The position numbers and the translations under genes are program-made. From Emiliania huxleyi CCMP1516 (taxonomy: Eukaryota > Haptophyta > Isochrysidales > Noelaerhabdaceae), in NCBI RefSeq assembly GCF_000372725.1, contig NW_005199363.1:259031-323030 (forward strand): a stretch of 64,000 nucleotides of DNA, given 5' to 3'. Positions within the stretch are counted from its first letter, which is position 1; every line of letters begins with the position of its first letter. Of the stretch, positions 30,655 through 39,765 are shown in pieces. The notes under the pieces are model-generated. The model saw nothing but the letters and a program-made list of their open reading frames with translations, was not told where the DNA came from and searched no databases.

Positions 30655-31676
30655 ATGCCGTGCTCGAGAGATTGGTCCTATTGGGAAAGCGGAGTGCATT
30701 GATCGGTTCAGAACCGCCGGGATGTAACGCTCCTGAGGGTCTCAGCACGGCGTTGTGGCCCCTCGCAGTGCCGGGACACGCGGAGCTGCGGCTGCAGAGG
30801 CGCGCGACGGGGACCGAGGGCCCCCACGAGGACGATGGTGACCTCGGCAGCCTCAGGGACGGCACCGGCTATGATCCGGGCCCGCGCCCAGCATGCGCGA
30901 TGCGCGTGTGCGCCTTTTTGGCGAATGCTCCCAGCTCAAACGAGCCGCTGCGCCTGCTAGAGCTCGGCGCAGGAATCGGCACCTGCGGTCTCTTCTTTGC
31001 GAGCCGGATCGACGGGCGGGCGAGCGTCGTGCTCTCTGACTGCGACCCAGAGGCACTCCGGCTCGCGCGCCTCAACGCGGCCTCGCTGGACGCCCGCGAT
31101 GCGAGCCGGGTGGCGGTCCGGCGGTATGTCTGGGGGCAGCCCCTCGACTCGGGGTTCGATGTCGTCCTCAGCAGCGACTCGGTGTACACGCGGTCGCAGG
31201 CGGCGCCCTTTTTCAAGGCTTGCAAGGAGGCCGCCCGGCATGACGACGGACGGGGTCTGGACGCCGTCGTCATCATGTCCCACTGCGTGCGTCGGCCGAC
31301 GGTCTTCGGCGACGCATCCAAGGCCGCCGGCGCACACGGCGGCAGGGCGCAGAAGCGGCGGCGCGTCTTCATCGAGTCTGAGGACGCGGCGCTGCGGGAG
31401 TTTCTCCGCCTTTGCGCTGCGGACCGGTCGGTTGCCATCGTAGAGGTGGACGACAGCCACGAGCGCGCTTCGGCCGAGGAGATCCGGCTCTACGTGCTGG
31501 CCATCGCGCCGACCGCGCGGCGGCGTGCAGAGCTGCTCGCCCGGTGGGCCGACCCGTCGCGGCTGGCTGGGAGGGGTGGTGGTGCTGCTGGTGGTGTGCG
31601 GCGGCCGCGCTCCTCGTGGAGGCCGCGGGTACAGATCGGCGAGGTGTACACGGCCGACACGCGACAGCGACGATGA
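30567..31676 (+). CDS. METTL21/FAM86-type protein methyltransferase
   Basis: Intronless, up to 369 aa; the start may instead be the second MGAPSESA at 30630. The class I SAM-binding motif is LRLLELGAGIGTCGLFFASR (about residues 125-145), then VVLSDCDPEALRLARLNAAS (acidic loop), FDVVLSSDSVYTRSQAAPFF (the post II DxxY/Y region of Methyltransf_16) and AVVIMSHCVRRPTVFG. The family methylates lysines in chaperones, elongation factors and other proteins. Substrate unknown. C-terminal 60 residues are low complexity. Confidence 0.75.
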   Translation: MGAPSESATWPCRRSTARVQTMGAPSESANAVLERLVLLGKRSALIGSEPPGCNAPEGLSTALWPLAVPGHAELRLQRRATGTEGPHEDDGDLGSLRDGTGYDPGPRPACAMRVCAFLANAPSSNEPLRLLELGAGIGTCGLFFASRIDGRASVVLSDCDPEALRLARLNAASLDARDASRVAVRRYVWGQPLDSGFDVVLSSDSVYTRSQAAPFFKACKEAARHDDGRGLDAVVIMSHCVRRPTVFGDASKAAGAHGGRAQKRRRVFIESEDAALREFLRLCAADRSVAIVEVDDSHERASAEEIRLYVLAIAPTARRRAELLARWADPSRLAGRGGGAAGGVRRPRSSWRPRVQIGEVYTADTRQRR

Positions 31677-31877
31677 GGCGGACGAGGCTGCCCCGCTAAG
31701 ACTATGTGTGTAGGAAGGTGAAGAAGGAGAAGAACAGTCAGGCTCGGACTGGACACCGCGCGGTATTTACGGTAGATGCAGAAAACGAAAAAAGAAGAGG
31801 GGGGATGGCGGTTCTCTCCGGGTTCTCAACGGACGGTGCGGTTTTTCTTTGTTCGCCCTCTCTCCTCTCAGCTCCGA

Positions 31878-32407
31878 ATGCTGCGCCGGCTACCTCGGCC
31901 CATGCTGCTGCCCGCGAGGCGGATGCTGTGCGACACCGCGGGCCCCAGCCAGATCGAGGAGTTCCTTCGGCGCGCCTCGCGGCCCAAGATGGGCAAGGCA
32001 AAGGCGAAGCAGTCGGCAGGGCAGCGCGCAATCGACCTTACCAAGCACCTGTCCAAGTTTGAGGACATGAGCTACGAGCAGCTGCTGCAGGTGGCGTGCG
32101 CACATTGAAAATGCGCTGTCGGGAGGAGGGACTTCTTGGCTCCCCGCACCGCGCAGCCCAGCGAGGGCGGCGCTCGGCCAAGCCACCCGCGCGCGGTACT
32201 CGCCGCTGCACGAGAAACCTCTGCGCGCGCCCGCCACCGCAGGCGCGCAAGGTCGACCTCGATCCTCTGGGGCTGCCGTGCCAGGACAGGAAGCGGCTGC
32301 TGCGGTTTGTGGACAAGGCGCGACAGGGATGGTTGCACGACGGCAGGGAGGGAGGCAAGCAGTGGAAGGGGTGGGTGCCCCCGGAGCACGCCCGGTCGAG
32401 CAGCTGA
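31878..32407 (+). CDS. IGR-motif mitochondrial protein (mS41/FYV4-like)
   Basis: Two exons. Exon 1 (31878-32090) has a basic presequence MLRRLPRPMLLPARRMLCDT, then IEEFLRRASRP and LTKHLSKFEDMSYEQLLQ. A GT-AG intron (32091-32242) joins in phase 0 to exon 2 (32243-32407): ARKVDLDPLGLPCQDRKRLL, RFVDKARQGW. The layout (F-L near the start, a hydrophobic helix, then LGlP.rdRk.LL.f..k.rqG) fits the IGR motif of the small mitoribosomal protein mS41. About 125 aa, right for the family. Acts in the mitochondrial ribosome small subunit if the assignment holds. Confidence 0.55.
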
Positions 32408-32678
32408 GAGACTGCGCAGTAGGGTAGTAGTGTTGGAGCGTGAGTATGTGGGCGGCCCCAAAGCCATTTCGCGTGTGCGTGGGCGGCGCGCTCAGAGAGA
32501 GAGAGAGAGAGAGAGAGCACCCTCAGAGCAGAGAGTCGAGTGTTCTTCGCGCTTCGGTCGCTGGTCGGTCTCGCTTGTGTCTCGCCGTCTCTTGAGCGTG
32601 GAACTGGATATGCGCATGAGGCATGCATGCTATCATGAATAAAAGGTGCCCCACATCCCCTACTTTATGTAGGGGGCG

Positions 32679-35600
32679 TCAGAGGCTAAACCCGACCGAG
32701 GCCGGAGGCTCATCCCCGCCGCCGGCGAGGTCGAGTGACGACCCGAGCGCAAAGAGCGAGGCGTGCGATGCGACGCCGACCATCTTGCGTGGCGTGCTGC
32801 TCGCCGCGTCGGCGGGCTGCTCCTTGGCGCGGCCGCGGCCGCTGTATGCGTCGAGTGAGATGTACGACGGCATCCGCCCTCCTTGCATGGGGCCCGCGCC
32901 GCCGCCGCCGAGGGAGACGACGTCTGCGTTGGAGTTGGCGCGCGAGGGCCTGCTGTTCCCCATCTCTGCGAGCTGGGCCGACGAGCCGCCGTACGAGGAG
33001 CGCGAGTGCTGGCGCATCAGCTTCCCGTGGACGACGCACTGCAGCTCGGCCGCCACCGCGTCGAGAGTGTACTCGATGTCGGTGAGAGAGCGGATGAGCT
33101 CGAGGTGAGGCCAGGTGGCTCGCTCGCCGTCGAGGATGTACGCCTAGAAGAGAAGAAGTGTCGGCTCGCGATATATTTCTTTTTTAGGTGCTCGCTCGCC
33201 GTCGAGGATGTACGCCTAGTGTCGGTCATGGTTGAGTGAGGACACCGTTGCGTCCTCGAGATAGGGGGAGATATGGGGAGATATGGGGAGATGGTCGAGT
33301 GAGGACACCGTTGCGTCCTGTGAACGGCGCCTCGACGTGCCGAGGTGGGAAGTGAGGAGGTGAGACCCAGTCATGACTAACAGCTTGCATGCGCCTCGAC
33401 GCGCGAGACGGTAAAGTTGGAGAGGAAGGACAGGAGCTCGAGGACGGACCAGCGCGGGTAGATAGTGACGGTGCCCTCGTACTCCTGCAGGAACATGTCG
33501 GCGACCTACGTCTGGGGCGATCTCGGGTGATCTCGGGCGATCTCGCTCCGTGCACTCGGGAGCATGTCGGCGGCCCGGAAGCCGAAGGGCCGGATGAGGT
33601 GGCCGGAGGCGAACTGGCTTAGGCCGGACAGGGCGCCGAGCAGCTGGTGCTTGAGGCAGAGGAGTGTTTCGGTGACGAGGGGCGGCGCGGGGGCGGGCAC
33701 GACGAGCGGGGCGACGGGGTTGACTTGCGAGACGATGAACTGGTTGACCTGGGGGGGGGGGGGGGGCAAACAAGGCGTGCGGCCCTCCCCAAAAAAACGT
33801 GCGGAAAGCGACACCACCCCCCTGGCTTCCCGTTGAAAAACTCGGTCACCCCCTGCTTGGGGAGGTCGGCCTGCAAGCCGCCGTCCGTCCACCTGCTCAC
33901 GGCACGTGGCGTGAAGAGGCGCCTTCTTGGAGCCTTCCTGGAACCTTTCTGTCGGGCCTGCTCACGGCACGTGGCGTGAAGCGCCACCTGCCAGGTCAGC
34001 TGGCTGCCCGCCCCGCCATCCAGCCACCGGTGTCCGCCCGTCTTGAAGTACGGGACGAGGGCGCCGTGGCGGTCCTTTGCCATCAGCTCGACCGCGTCGT
34101 ACACGCCGGGGATGGAGCACGACGCGAGCGACGCCGAGTAGACGACCTGTACGACGCGCTCAGAGTTGGTAGGAGAAGACATGGTGCAGCGAGGCCAGAG
34201 AGTGTAGCGGACCATCTGCGGCGTCGTGAGGTAGTTGCAGAGCAGCGGCGGCGCGCGGCCATCCGAGCGTGTGACGACGATGTTCAGCACCTGTTCACAG
34301 CAGGAGGTGTGAAGAGACGCTGTTCACAGGTCCATCCGAGCGTGTGACGACGATGTTCAGCACCTGTTCACAGCAGGAGGTGTGAAGAGACGCTGTTCAC
34401 AGGTCCATCCGAGCGCGTGACGACGATGTTCAGCACCTGTTCACAGCAGGAGGTGTGAAGAGACGCTGTTCACAGGTCCATCCGAGCGCGTGACGACGAT
34501 GTTCAGCACCTGTTCACAGCAGGAGGTGTGAAGAGACGCTGTTCACAGGTCCATCCGAGCGTGTGACGACGATGTTCAGCACCTGTTCACAGCAGGAGGT
34601 GTGAAGAGACGCTGTTCACAGGTCCATCCGAGCGCGTGACGACGATGTTCAGCACCTGTTCACAGCAGGAGGTGTGAAGAGACGCTGTTCACAGGTCCAT
34701 CCGAGCGCGTGACGACGATGTTCAGCACCTGTTCACAGCAGGAGGTGTGAAGAGACGCTGTTCACAGGTCCATCCGAGCGCGTGACGACGATGTTCAGCA
34801 CCTGTTCACAGCAGGAGGTGTGAAGAGACGCTGTTCACAGGTCCATCCGAGCGCGTGACGACGATGTTCAGCACCTGTTCACAGCAGGAGGTGTGAAGAG
34901 ACGCTGTTCACAGGTCCATCCGAGCGCGTGACGACGATGTTCAGCACCTGTTCACAGCAGGAGGTGTGAAGAGACGCTGTTCACAGGTCCATCCGAGCGC
35001 GTGACGACGATGTTCAGCACCTGTTCACAGCAGGAGGTGTGAAGAGACGCTGTTCACAGGTCCATCCGAGCGCGTGACGACGATGTTCAGCACCTGTTCA
35101 CAGCAGGAGGTGTGAAGAGACGCTGTTCACAGGTCCATCCGAGCGCGTGACGACGATGTTCAGCACCTGTTCACAGCAGGAGGTGTGAAGAGACGCTGTT
35201 CACAGGTCCATCCGAGCGGGTGACGACGATGTTCAGCACCTGTTCACAGCAGGAGGTGTGAAGAGACGCTGTTCACAGGTCCATCCGAGCGTGTGACGAC
35301 GATGTTCAGCACCTGTTCACAGCAGGAGGTGTGAAGAGACGCTGTTCACAGGTCCATCCGAGCGCGTGACGACGATGTTCAGCACCTGTTCACAGCAGGA
35401 GGTGTGAAGAGACGCTGTTCACAGGTCCATCCGAGCGCGTGACGACGATGTTCAGCACCTGTTCACAGCAGGAGGTGTGAAGAGACGCTGTTCACAGGTC
35501 CATCCGAGCGCGTGACGACGATGTTCAGCACCTGTTCACAGCAGGAGGTGTGAAGAGACGCTGTTCACAGGTCCATCCGAGCGCGTGACGACGATGTTCA

Positions 35601-37300
35601 GCACCTGTTCACAGCAGGAGGTGTGAAGAGACGCTGTTCACAGGTCCATCCGAGCGCGTGACGACGATGTTCAGCACCTGTTCACAGCAGGAGGTGTGAA
35701 GAGACGCTGTTCACAGGTCCATCCGAGCGTGTGACGACGATGTTCAGCACCTGTTCACAGCAGGAGGTGTGAAGAGACGCTGTTCACAGGTCCATCCGAG
35801 CGCGTGACGACGATGTTCAGCACCTGTTCACAGCAGGAGGTGTGAAGAGACGCTGTTCACAGGTCCATCCGAGCGCGTGACGACGATGTTCAGCACCTGT
35901 TCACAGCAGGAGGTGTGAAGAGACGCTGTTCACAGGTCCATCCGAGCGCGTGACGACGATGTTCAGCACCCGGCCGGTGCGGTCGAACGCCTCGAGGAAA
36001 GTCAAGTCGCCGCACAAGTGACGCAGCGCGTCGCGCAGCACGCCCTGGTCCATCATCACCTTTCCCTGTGCCACATTCTTCAACGGCCTCGCCGCCTCGC
36101 GCAGCAAACTCGACGCGCGCGCCGCCGCCTCCCGCGCCGCCGCCGCCGCCGCCTCCGGACCGGCGGCCGGCATCGGCGGCTTCAAGGCCGCAACCTCAGC
36201 GCCACTGGCGGAGGAGGCAGCGGCGGTGGTGGCGGCGCCCGCCGCCGCCGCGCCCGCGCACGCGTTTGCGCTGCTGTTGCGGCTGCGGCGAGCGAGGTCG
36301 GCGAGGCTTCCGTCGCGGAGAAGCGAGTCGAGGCTCGCCTCGGAGGCGCCTCGCTGCACGCCGAAGAAGGGGAGGGAGGAGAGGAGGGCGACGATGTGCT
36401 GCGTCGGGTCCTCAAAGAGCATCTCCTGCAGCTCTTCGTCCGTCTTTGTGCCGCAATACGCAGCGACGATCGAGCCGGCCGATGTGCCAGAGAGGATGCG
36501 GGGCATCAGGCTCTCTTTGTGCAGCGCCATCACGACGCCGATGTGCTTGACGCCGAACGCGCCGCCGCCCGAGAGTAGCAGGGCGGTGCGGCCTACGCAA
36601 CAGGAGAGGAGTGAGCCACAGGAGAGGCACGGCCGAGGCCCGGAGGAGGAGGGCGGTGTTGGCCGTAGGAGTGGCGCGTCTCGTTGACGAAGGCGAGGCG
36701 CTGCCGTGCGGCGGAGGACGAGGGCGCCGCGCCAGACGCAATGTACCGCAGCGCCTCGCAGACGTGGGCCTGGTAGTGCGCGATGGCCTCGCGGGCGGTC
36801 GAGTGCTCGCGAAGCCACTTTGAGCCTTCGCGCGCGTAGCCGCGGTTGCCGAGCTGCTGCCGCATCAGCTCGGAGCGGAGGTGGAACATGAGGCCGTACT
36901 CGTCGCCCTCGGCCTGCAGCCTCGCGTAGTTGGCAGCCCGCTCACGCAGCGTCGCAAAGAAGCTCTCCTGCGGGCCCGAGAGCGCGTCGCCGGCCGGCGG
37001 AGCGTCCGACTCGACCTCGCGCGCCGCGACGGAGTACTCGTCGTAGTTCCTCGCCTTGGCGAGCCGCTGCCACGCCACGCTCGAGCCGCGCGCCCACAGC
37101 TTGCGCGCGTAGTGCACCAGCGACGCAAGCGCCTGCAGAGCGGTGACGAGCGCCAGCCGCTTGAAGTGCGCGCCAGGCGAGAGGGCAGTGAGCACAAATC
37201 TGAGGGCCAATTTTGGCAATTTCTTGAGCAGGCGCACGATCAGCTTCAGTAGCTCAGCCGTCAATAGAGGACCGCCGCCGCCACTCAATAGAGTGCTCAT
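32679..37300 (-). CDS. Triacylglycerol lipase, DUF3336 + patatin-like (TGL3/4/SDP1-like)
   Basis: Start ATG ends at 37300 (MSTLLSGGGGPLLTAELLKL). Exon 1 carries DUF3336: LVHYARKLWARGSSVAWQRL, NYDEYSVAAREVE, GLMFHLRSELMRQQLGNRGY. A GC-AG intron joins HSYG to RTALLLSGGGAFGVKHIGVV of the patatin domain. The nucleophile elbow is ILSGTSAGSIVAAYC (GxSxG). AFDRTGRVLNIVVTRSDG is followed by the 73-bp array (34291-35933), then RAPPLLCNYLTTPQMVRYT and SASLASCSIPGVYDAVELM. The catalytic Asp region is DGGLQADLPKQG, then FNVNQFIVSQVNPVAPLV. The C-terminal exons are VADMFLQEYEGTVTIYPRWS and AYILDGERATWPHLELIRSL, then a Ser/Gly-rich tail ending at 32679. Such lipases attack lipid-droplet triacylglycerol. 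At least five introns here are bounded by duplicated exon sequence. Confidence 0.85.
33118..33219. repeat. 30-bp direct repeat with a 72-bp spacing in lipase gene
   Basis: Identical 30-mers (GCTCGCTCGCCGTCGAGGAT...) at 33118-33147 and 33190-33219. On the coding strand each copy starts with an AG acceptor and encodes AYILDGERA, so two alternative exon starts exist. Only the copy nearer 33118 continues into TWPHLELIRS. Confidence 0.85.
33225..33590. repeat. Intronic short repeats in lipase gene
   Basis: GAGGACACCGTTGCGTCCT occurs at about 33238 and 33301, with GGGGAGATATGG units between them. GATCTCGGG/C units repeat at 33520-33545 next to a duplicated CATGTCGGCG (about 33495 and 33562) that again brackets an intron. 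Confidence 0.6.
33892..33981. repeat. 25-bp direct repeat, 65-bp spacing, in lipase intron
   Basis: CCTGCTCACGGCACGTGGCG plus five bases occurs at 33892-33916 and 33957-33981. On the coding strand each is a ...GTGAGCAG splice acceptor resembling the 3' half of the 37-nt introner, which suggests a second subfamily. Confidence 0.7.
34291..35933 (-). repeat. Tandem intron-microexon array: 23 introns (37 nt) and 22 microexons (36 nt)
   Basis: Period is exactly 73 bp throughout (CTGTTCACAGCAGG at 34291, 34364 ... 35897). On the coding strand a 37-nt unit starting GTGAACAGCGTCTC and ending GCTGTGAACAG has GT and AG ends. The 36 nt between encode the 12 residues VLNIVVTRSDGP, a copy of the patatin segment that also lies in both flanking exons. 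The unit length is not a multiple of 3, so unspliced read-through shifts frame, whereas splicing each 37-nt piece keeps frame. The only variation I see between units is one base (C, T or G) at the third position of the Thr codon. Alternatives are skipping of the whole array, or a non-functional satellite. Confidence 0.9.
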
Positions 37301-37320
37301 GCTAGCGAACAGCACCGACA

Positions 37321-37330
37321 AAAAGAATTT
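37321..37330 (-). promoter_or_regulatory. AATTCTTTTT start-proximal motif (lipase)
   Basis: The decamer on the minus strand lies 20 bases before the lipase ATG at 37300, the same arrangement as at the PPR gene. Confidence 0.45.
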
Positions 37331-37764
37331 ACAGCCTCTCGGAACGGGACTGGCGCGCACTGGCACGAACACAGGGACACCACGGGAGCCGCCTAACTCC
37401 TGCGAGAACGGCGAGGCACTTAGCTGTGCACTCGAGGGAGGCACTCGACCGCCCCATCCCCCCCCAAATCAAAGAATTTAGGCAAAGAGGGCAGGCACAA
37501 CACGGATGTCTGCACACTGTGCAGGCTGGCAGCAGACACCGCGCTCACGGCCCACCGGCCCCGCGCGGGAGCGGCACGGTGGGTCGGTGACGGTGTGTCA
37601 CGGGGAGCGACGTCAAGACACAAGGGCGGGGTTGCGGAAGCGAGCTAGTTTCATGGCCAACGACATACACTGGCAGGGATACTCAATGAAGCACGGCTAA
37701 CGACGCATCCCAAAGTCACGTGACACGCGGCTACGACGACGCTCCTCTCTCGCTCTATCATGTA
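37331..37764. other. Intergenic region
   Basis: Upstream of the lipase gene. No gene supported. Confidence 0.35.
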
Positions 37765-38211
37765 TCAAGCCCACCTCTGGGCACCCTGAATCCAGACGCT
37801 GCTCGCGACTTTGGGCTTTGTTGACGAGCCGCCGTCAACTTGTCGGAGATCAAAGCACACGCGTCCATCCAGCTGCCTCTTCTGCATCGAGTTCTCACGC
37901 CTCGTAGCCTCCTCAGCCTCTCTCGCCAACGCCTCTGCTCGGAGCGCTGCTCGGGCAGCGCTCTCGTAGATCACAGCCTCGGCGGAGAGCACAGCCTCAG
38001 CGGACACAAAGGGCGAACCTCCGACCATCTTATCGCTCTCATAGCTGTCGCCCAAAGTTGGCTGAGGAAGGGGTGCTCGCACCGGCTGCGGCAACGTCGG
38101 CGGCCGACATGATGCTGGTGTCGACGTGAGAAGGAGGGCGAGCGTCTCGCGCTTCTCGCTGTCAGCCAGAGGTCCGATCACAGAAGAGGCGAGCTCCCCG
38201 CCCCAGTACAT
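37765..38211 (-). CDS. Hypothetical protein, 148 aa
   Basis: Frame MYWGGELASSVIGPLADSEK, ending VASSVWIQGAQRWA. A helical Ala/Glu-rich stretch (RAALRAEALAREAEEATRRE) precedes GRVCFDLRQVDGG. Composition is more protein-like than the opposite-strand frame. No family recognised; could be one exon of a larger gene. Confidence 0.3.
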   Translation of the reverse strand: MYWGGELASSVIGPLADSEKRETLALLLTSTPASCRPPTLPQPVRAPLPQPTLGDSYESDKMVGGSPFVSAEAVLSAEAVIYESAARAALRAEALAREAEEATRRENSMQKRQLDGRVCFDLRQVDGGSSTKPKVASSVWIQGAQRWA

Positions 38212-39673
38212 TGCACGGGTCCAACACGGTGGATTTGGTGAGGGCGGTGGCGCACGAGGGGCGTTCGAGGCTCGTACGAGGCTCGTAACACTCTGAGGGT
38301 CGTGGAGCGGGGAACAGAGGGTTGTGGGTGCGCCGAGATTGCCCGGGCGGTCAAAAAAGGCTATTTCGGTCCGGTGCTGTCGGAAATCGTAAACAGTAAA
38401 GGACTAAGTATGACTTCGCTACAATGTGCGCGCTCCACCTTCCATGACAATGTGCGCGGGACAGACACGGACACAGGAGGAAGGGAGGGTGGCTCCTCTC
38501 TCCGTCCGAGAGAGACACGCACACGGGTGAGGGGTGTGGAACACGTTCACACCGGGACGCCTTATCTCTTACAGGTGCCGGTCCTGAGAGAGGTGTCAGC
38601 TTAAAGATGCCCTGCAGGCCCCGCTCCAAACAGACCTCGTCGCCCTCTGATTCCATTGGCATCCATGCCTCTCTGGACAGGGTGGCCCGCCACAAGGACC
38701 CCAGGAATTGCGACTCGCCGCTTTCCTCCCGCTGTGATTCTGTGCGATTTCTGTGTCTTGTTTTGCCAACACTACACCTACATCTCTGATGGTTTTGTGG
38801 CGCTTTGACTGTGTGATGATGATGATATGGTTTGTTGTTTACTGTGTGTGGCCCCGTGCAGGTAGGTGGAGAAAAACAAATGTCTCCACACAAATGTTAA
38901 CAAATGTGTCTCTCGCTCCAAATGTTTTGGTGATGGCCCCCCTAATATGCCCATGCTGGTTCGCCTGAGACACCCCTCGACTCCCGATCGGACCCCTGAT
39001 CGCCCGCACGCCAAGGAGGCGGATTCTCCTAGGGAGTGGTATGGTATGAGCAGAGAGTGGTATGGTAAATTACGAAACTCCGTGGAATCATCAAATTTTC
39101 GGGATCTGAGCCGAGTCTGAGGCTGGTTTGCGGCCAAATTCAGCCAAATTGGCAAAATACCGGGTATTTTGCGGGTATGTATGTAACTGTAGAGAGGACT
39201 CGGTTTAGAGGAGGGCGCGAGTGGGAGAACTTTTCGGCGGTCGTGGAGGGTCGTGGAGTCGTGGAGTGGCGAGTCACGCTCGTGCGGACAGCATCGATGG
39301 GAAACCCCGGGTATACCTGGAAAATACCGGGTATTTTGCCGATTTTCCCGATTTTTGTCAGATTTTGCCACCATTTGATTTTTTGGCCGTAGAGTGTTTG
39401 ATTGTTCTGGGGGGCTATACCAGTAAATCGCCACCCCTGTGCGCAACCCCATCCCCCGTCACGCACCGAGAGGGGCCGCCTGGCCACCGCTGCCACGGCG
39501 CCGCACGGACTTCACCCACCTTCGCGACTGTGTGTGGCCATCCATCCAACAGTCTGCCGGCGCGGCGGGCGCATTCGAATGGAATGCGCCGGCCGTGAAA
39601 ATCGCGCCCTTGTCGTGCCAGCGTGCTGTGAGGGGGCTTTCACGAATTCTTTAGGATTTTAAAATAGTGGGAA
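38212..39673. other. Low-GC intergenic region with repeated palindromes
   Basis: Noticeably richer in A+T than its surroundings from about 38.75 to 39.45 kb. Contains GTGGTATGGTA repeats (about 39036-39064) and a duplicated palindrome (see 39154-39337). No coding region I would support. Confidence 0.4.
39154..39337. repeat. Two copies of palindrome AAAATACCGGGTATTTT
   Basis: The 17-base near-perfect palindrome occurs at 39154-39170 and 39321-39337, with partly matching flanks (GGCAAAATACC... and ...TATTTTGCCG, which are inverted to each other). Could be the ends of a small inverted-repeat element or binding sites. Confidence 0.55.
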
Positions 39674-39683
39674 AATTCTTTTT
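39674..39683 (+). promoter_or_regulatory. AATTCTTTTT motif upstream of Ala-rich/PX gene
   Basis: Exact decamer 82 bases before the ATG chosen for the next gene (39766). An ATG at 39687 is closer but opens only a short frame. Confidence 0.4.
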
Positions 39684-39765
39684 GCCATGCTTCCGAGGTC
39701 ATGTCAATCGCACAAGCAAGCATTGGGTGGGAGCGTGGCGTCCTCTCTCTTTGTTCTCAATTGCC

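Noticed and set aside
34291-35933. CRISPR-like array (regular repeats and spacers)
   Set aside because: The 'spacers' are all the same sequence, encode a piece of the host lipase, and the 'repeats' are GT...AG introns found elsewhere in the window. The genome is eukaryotic.
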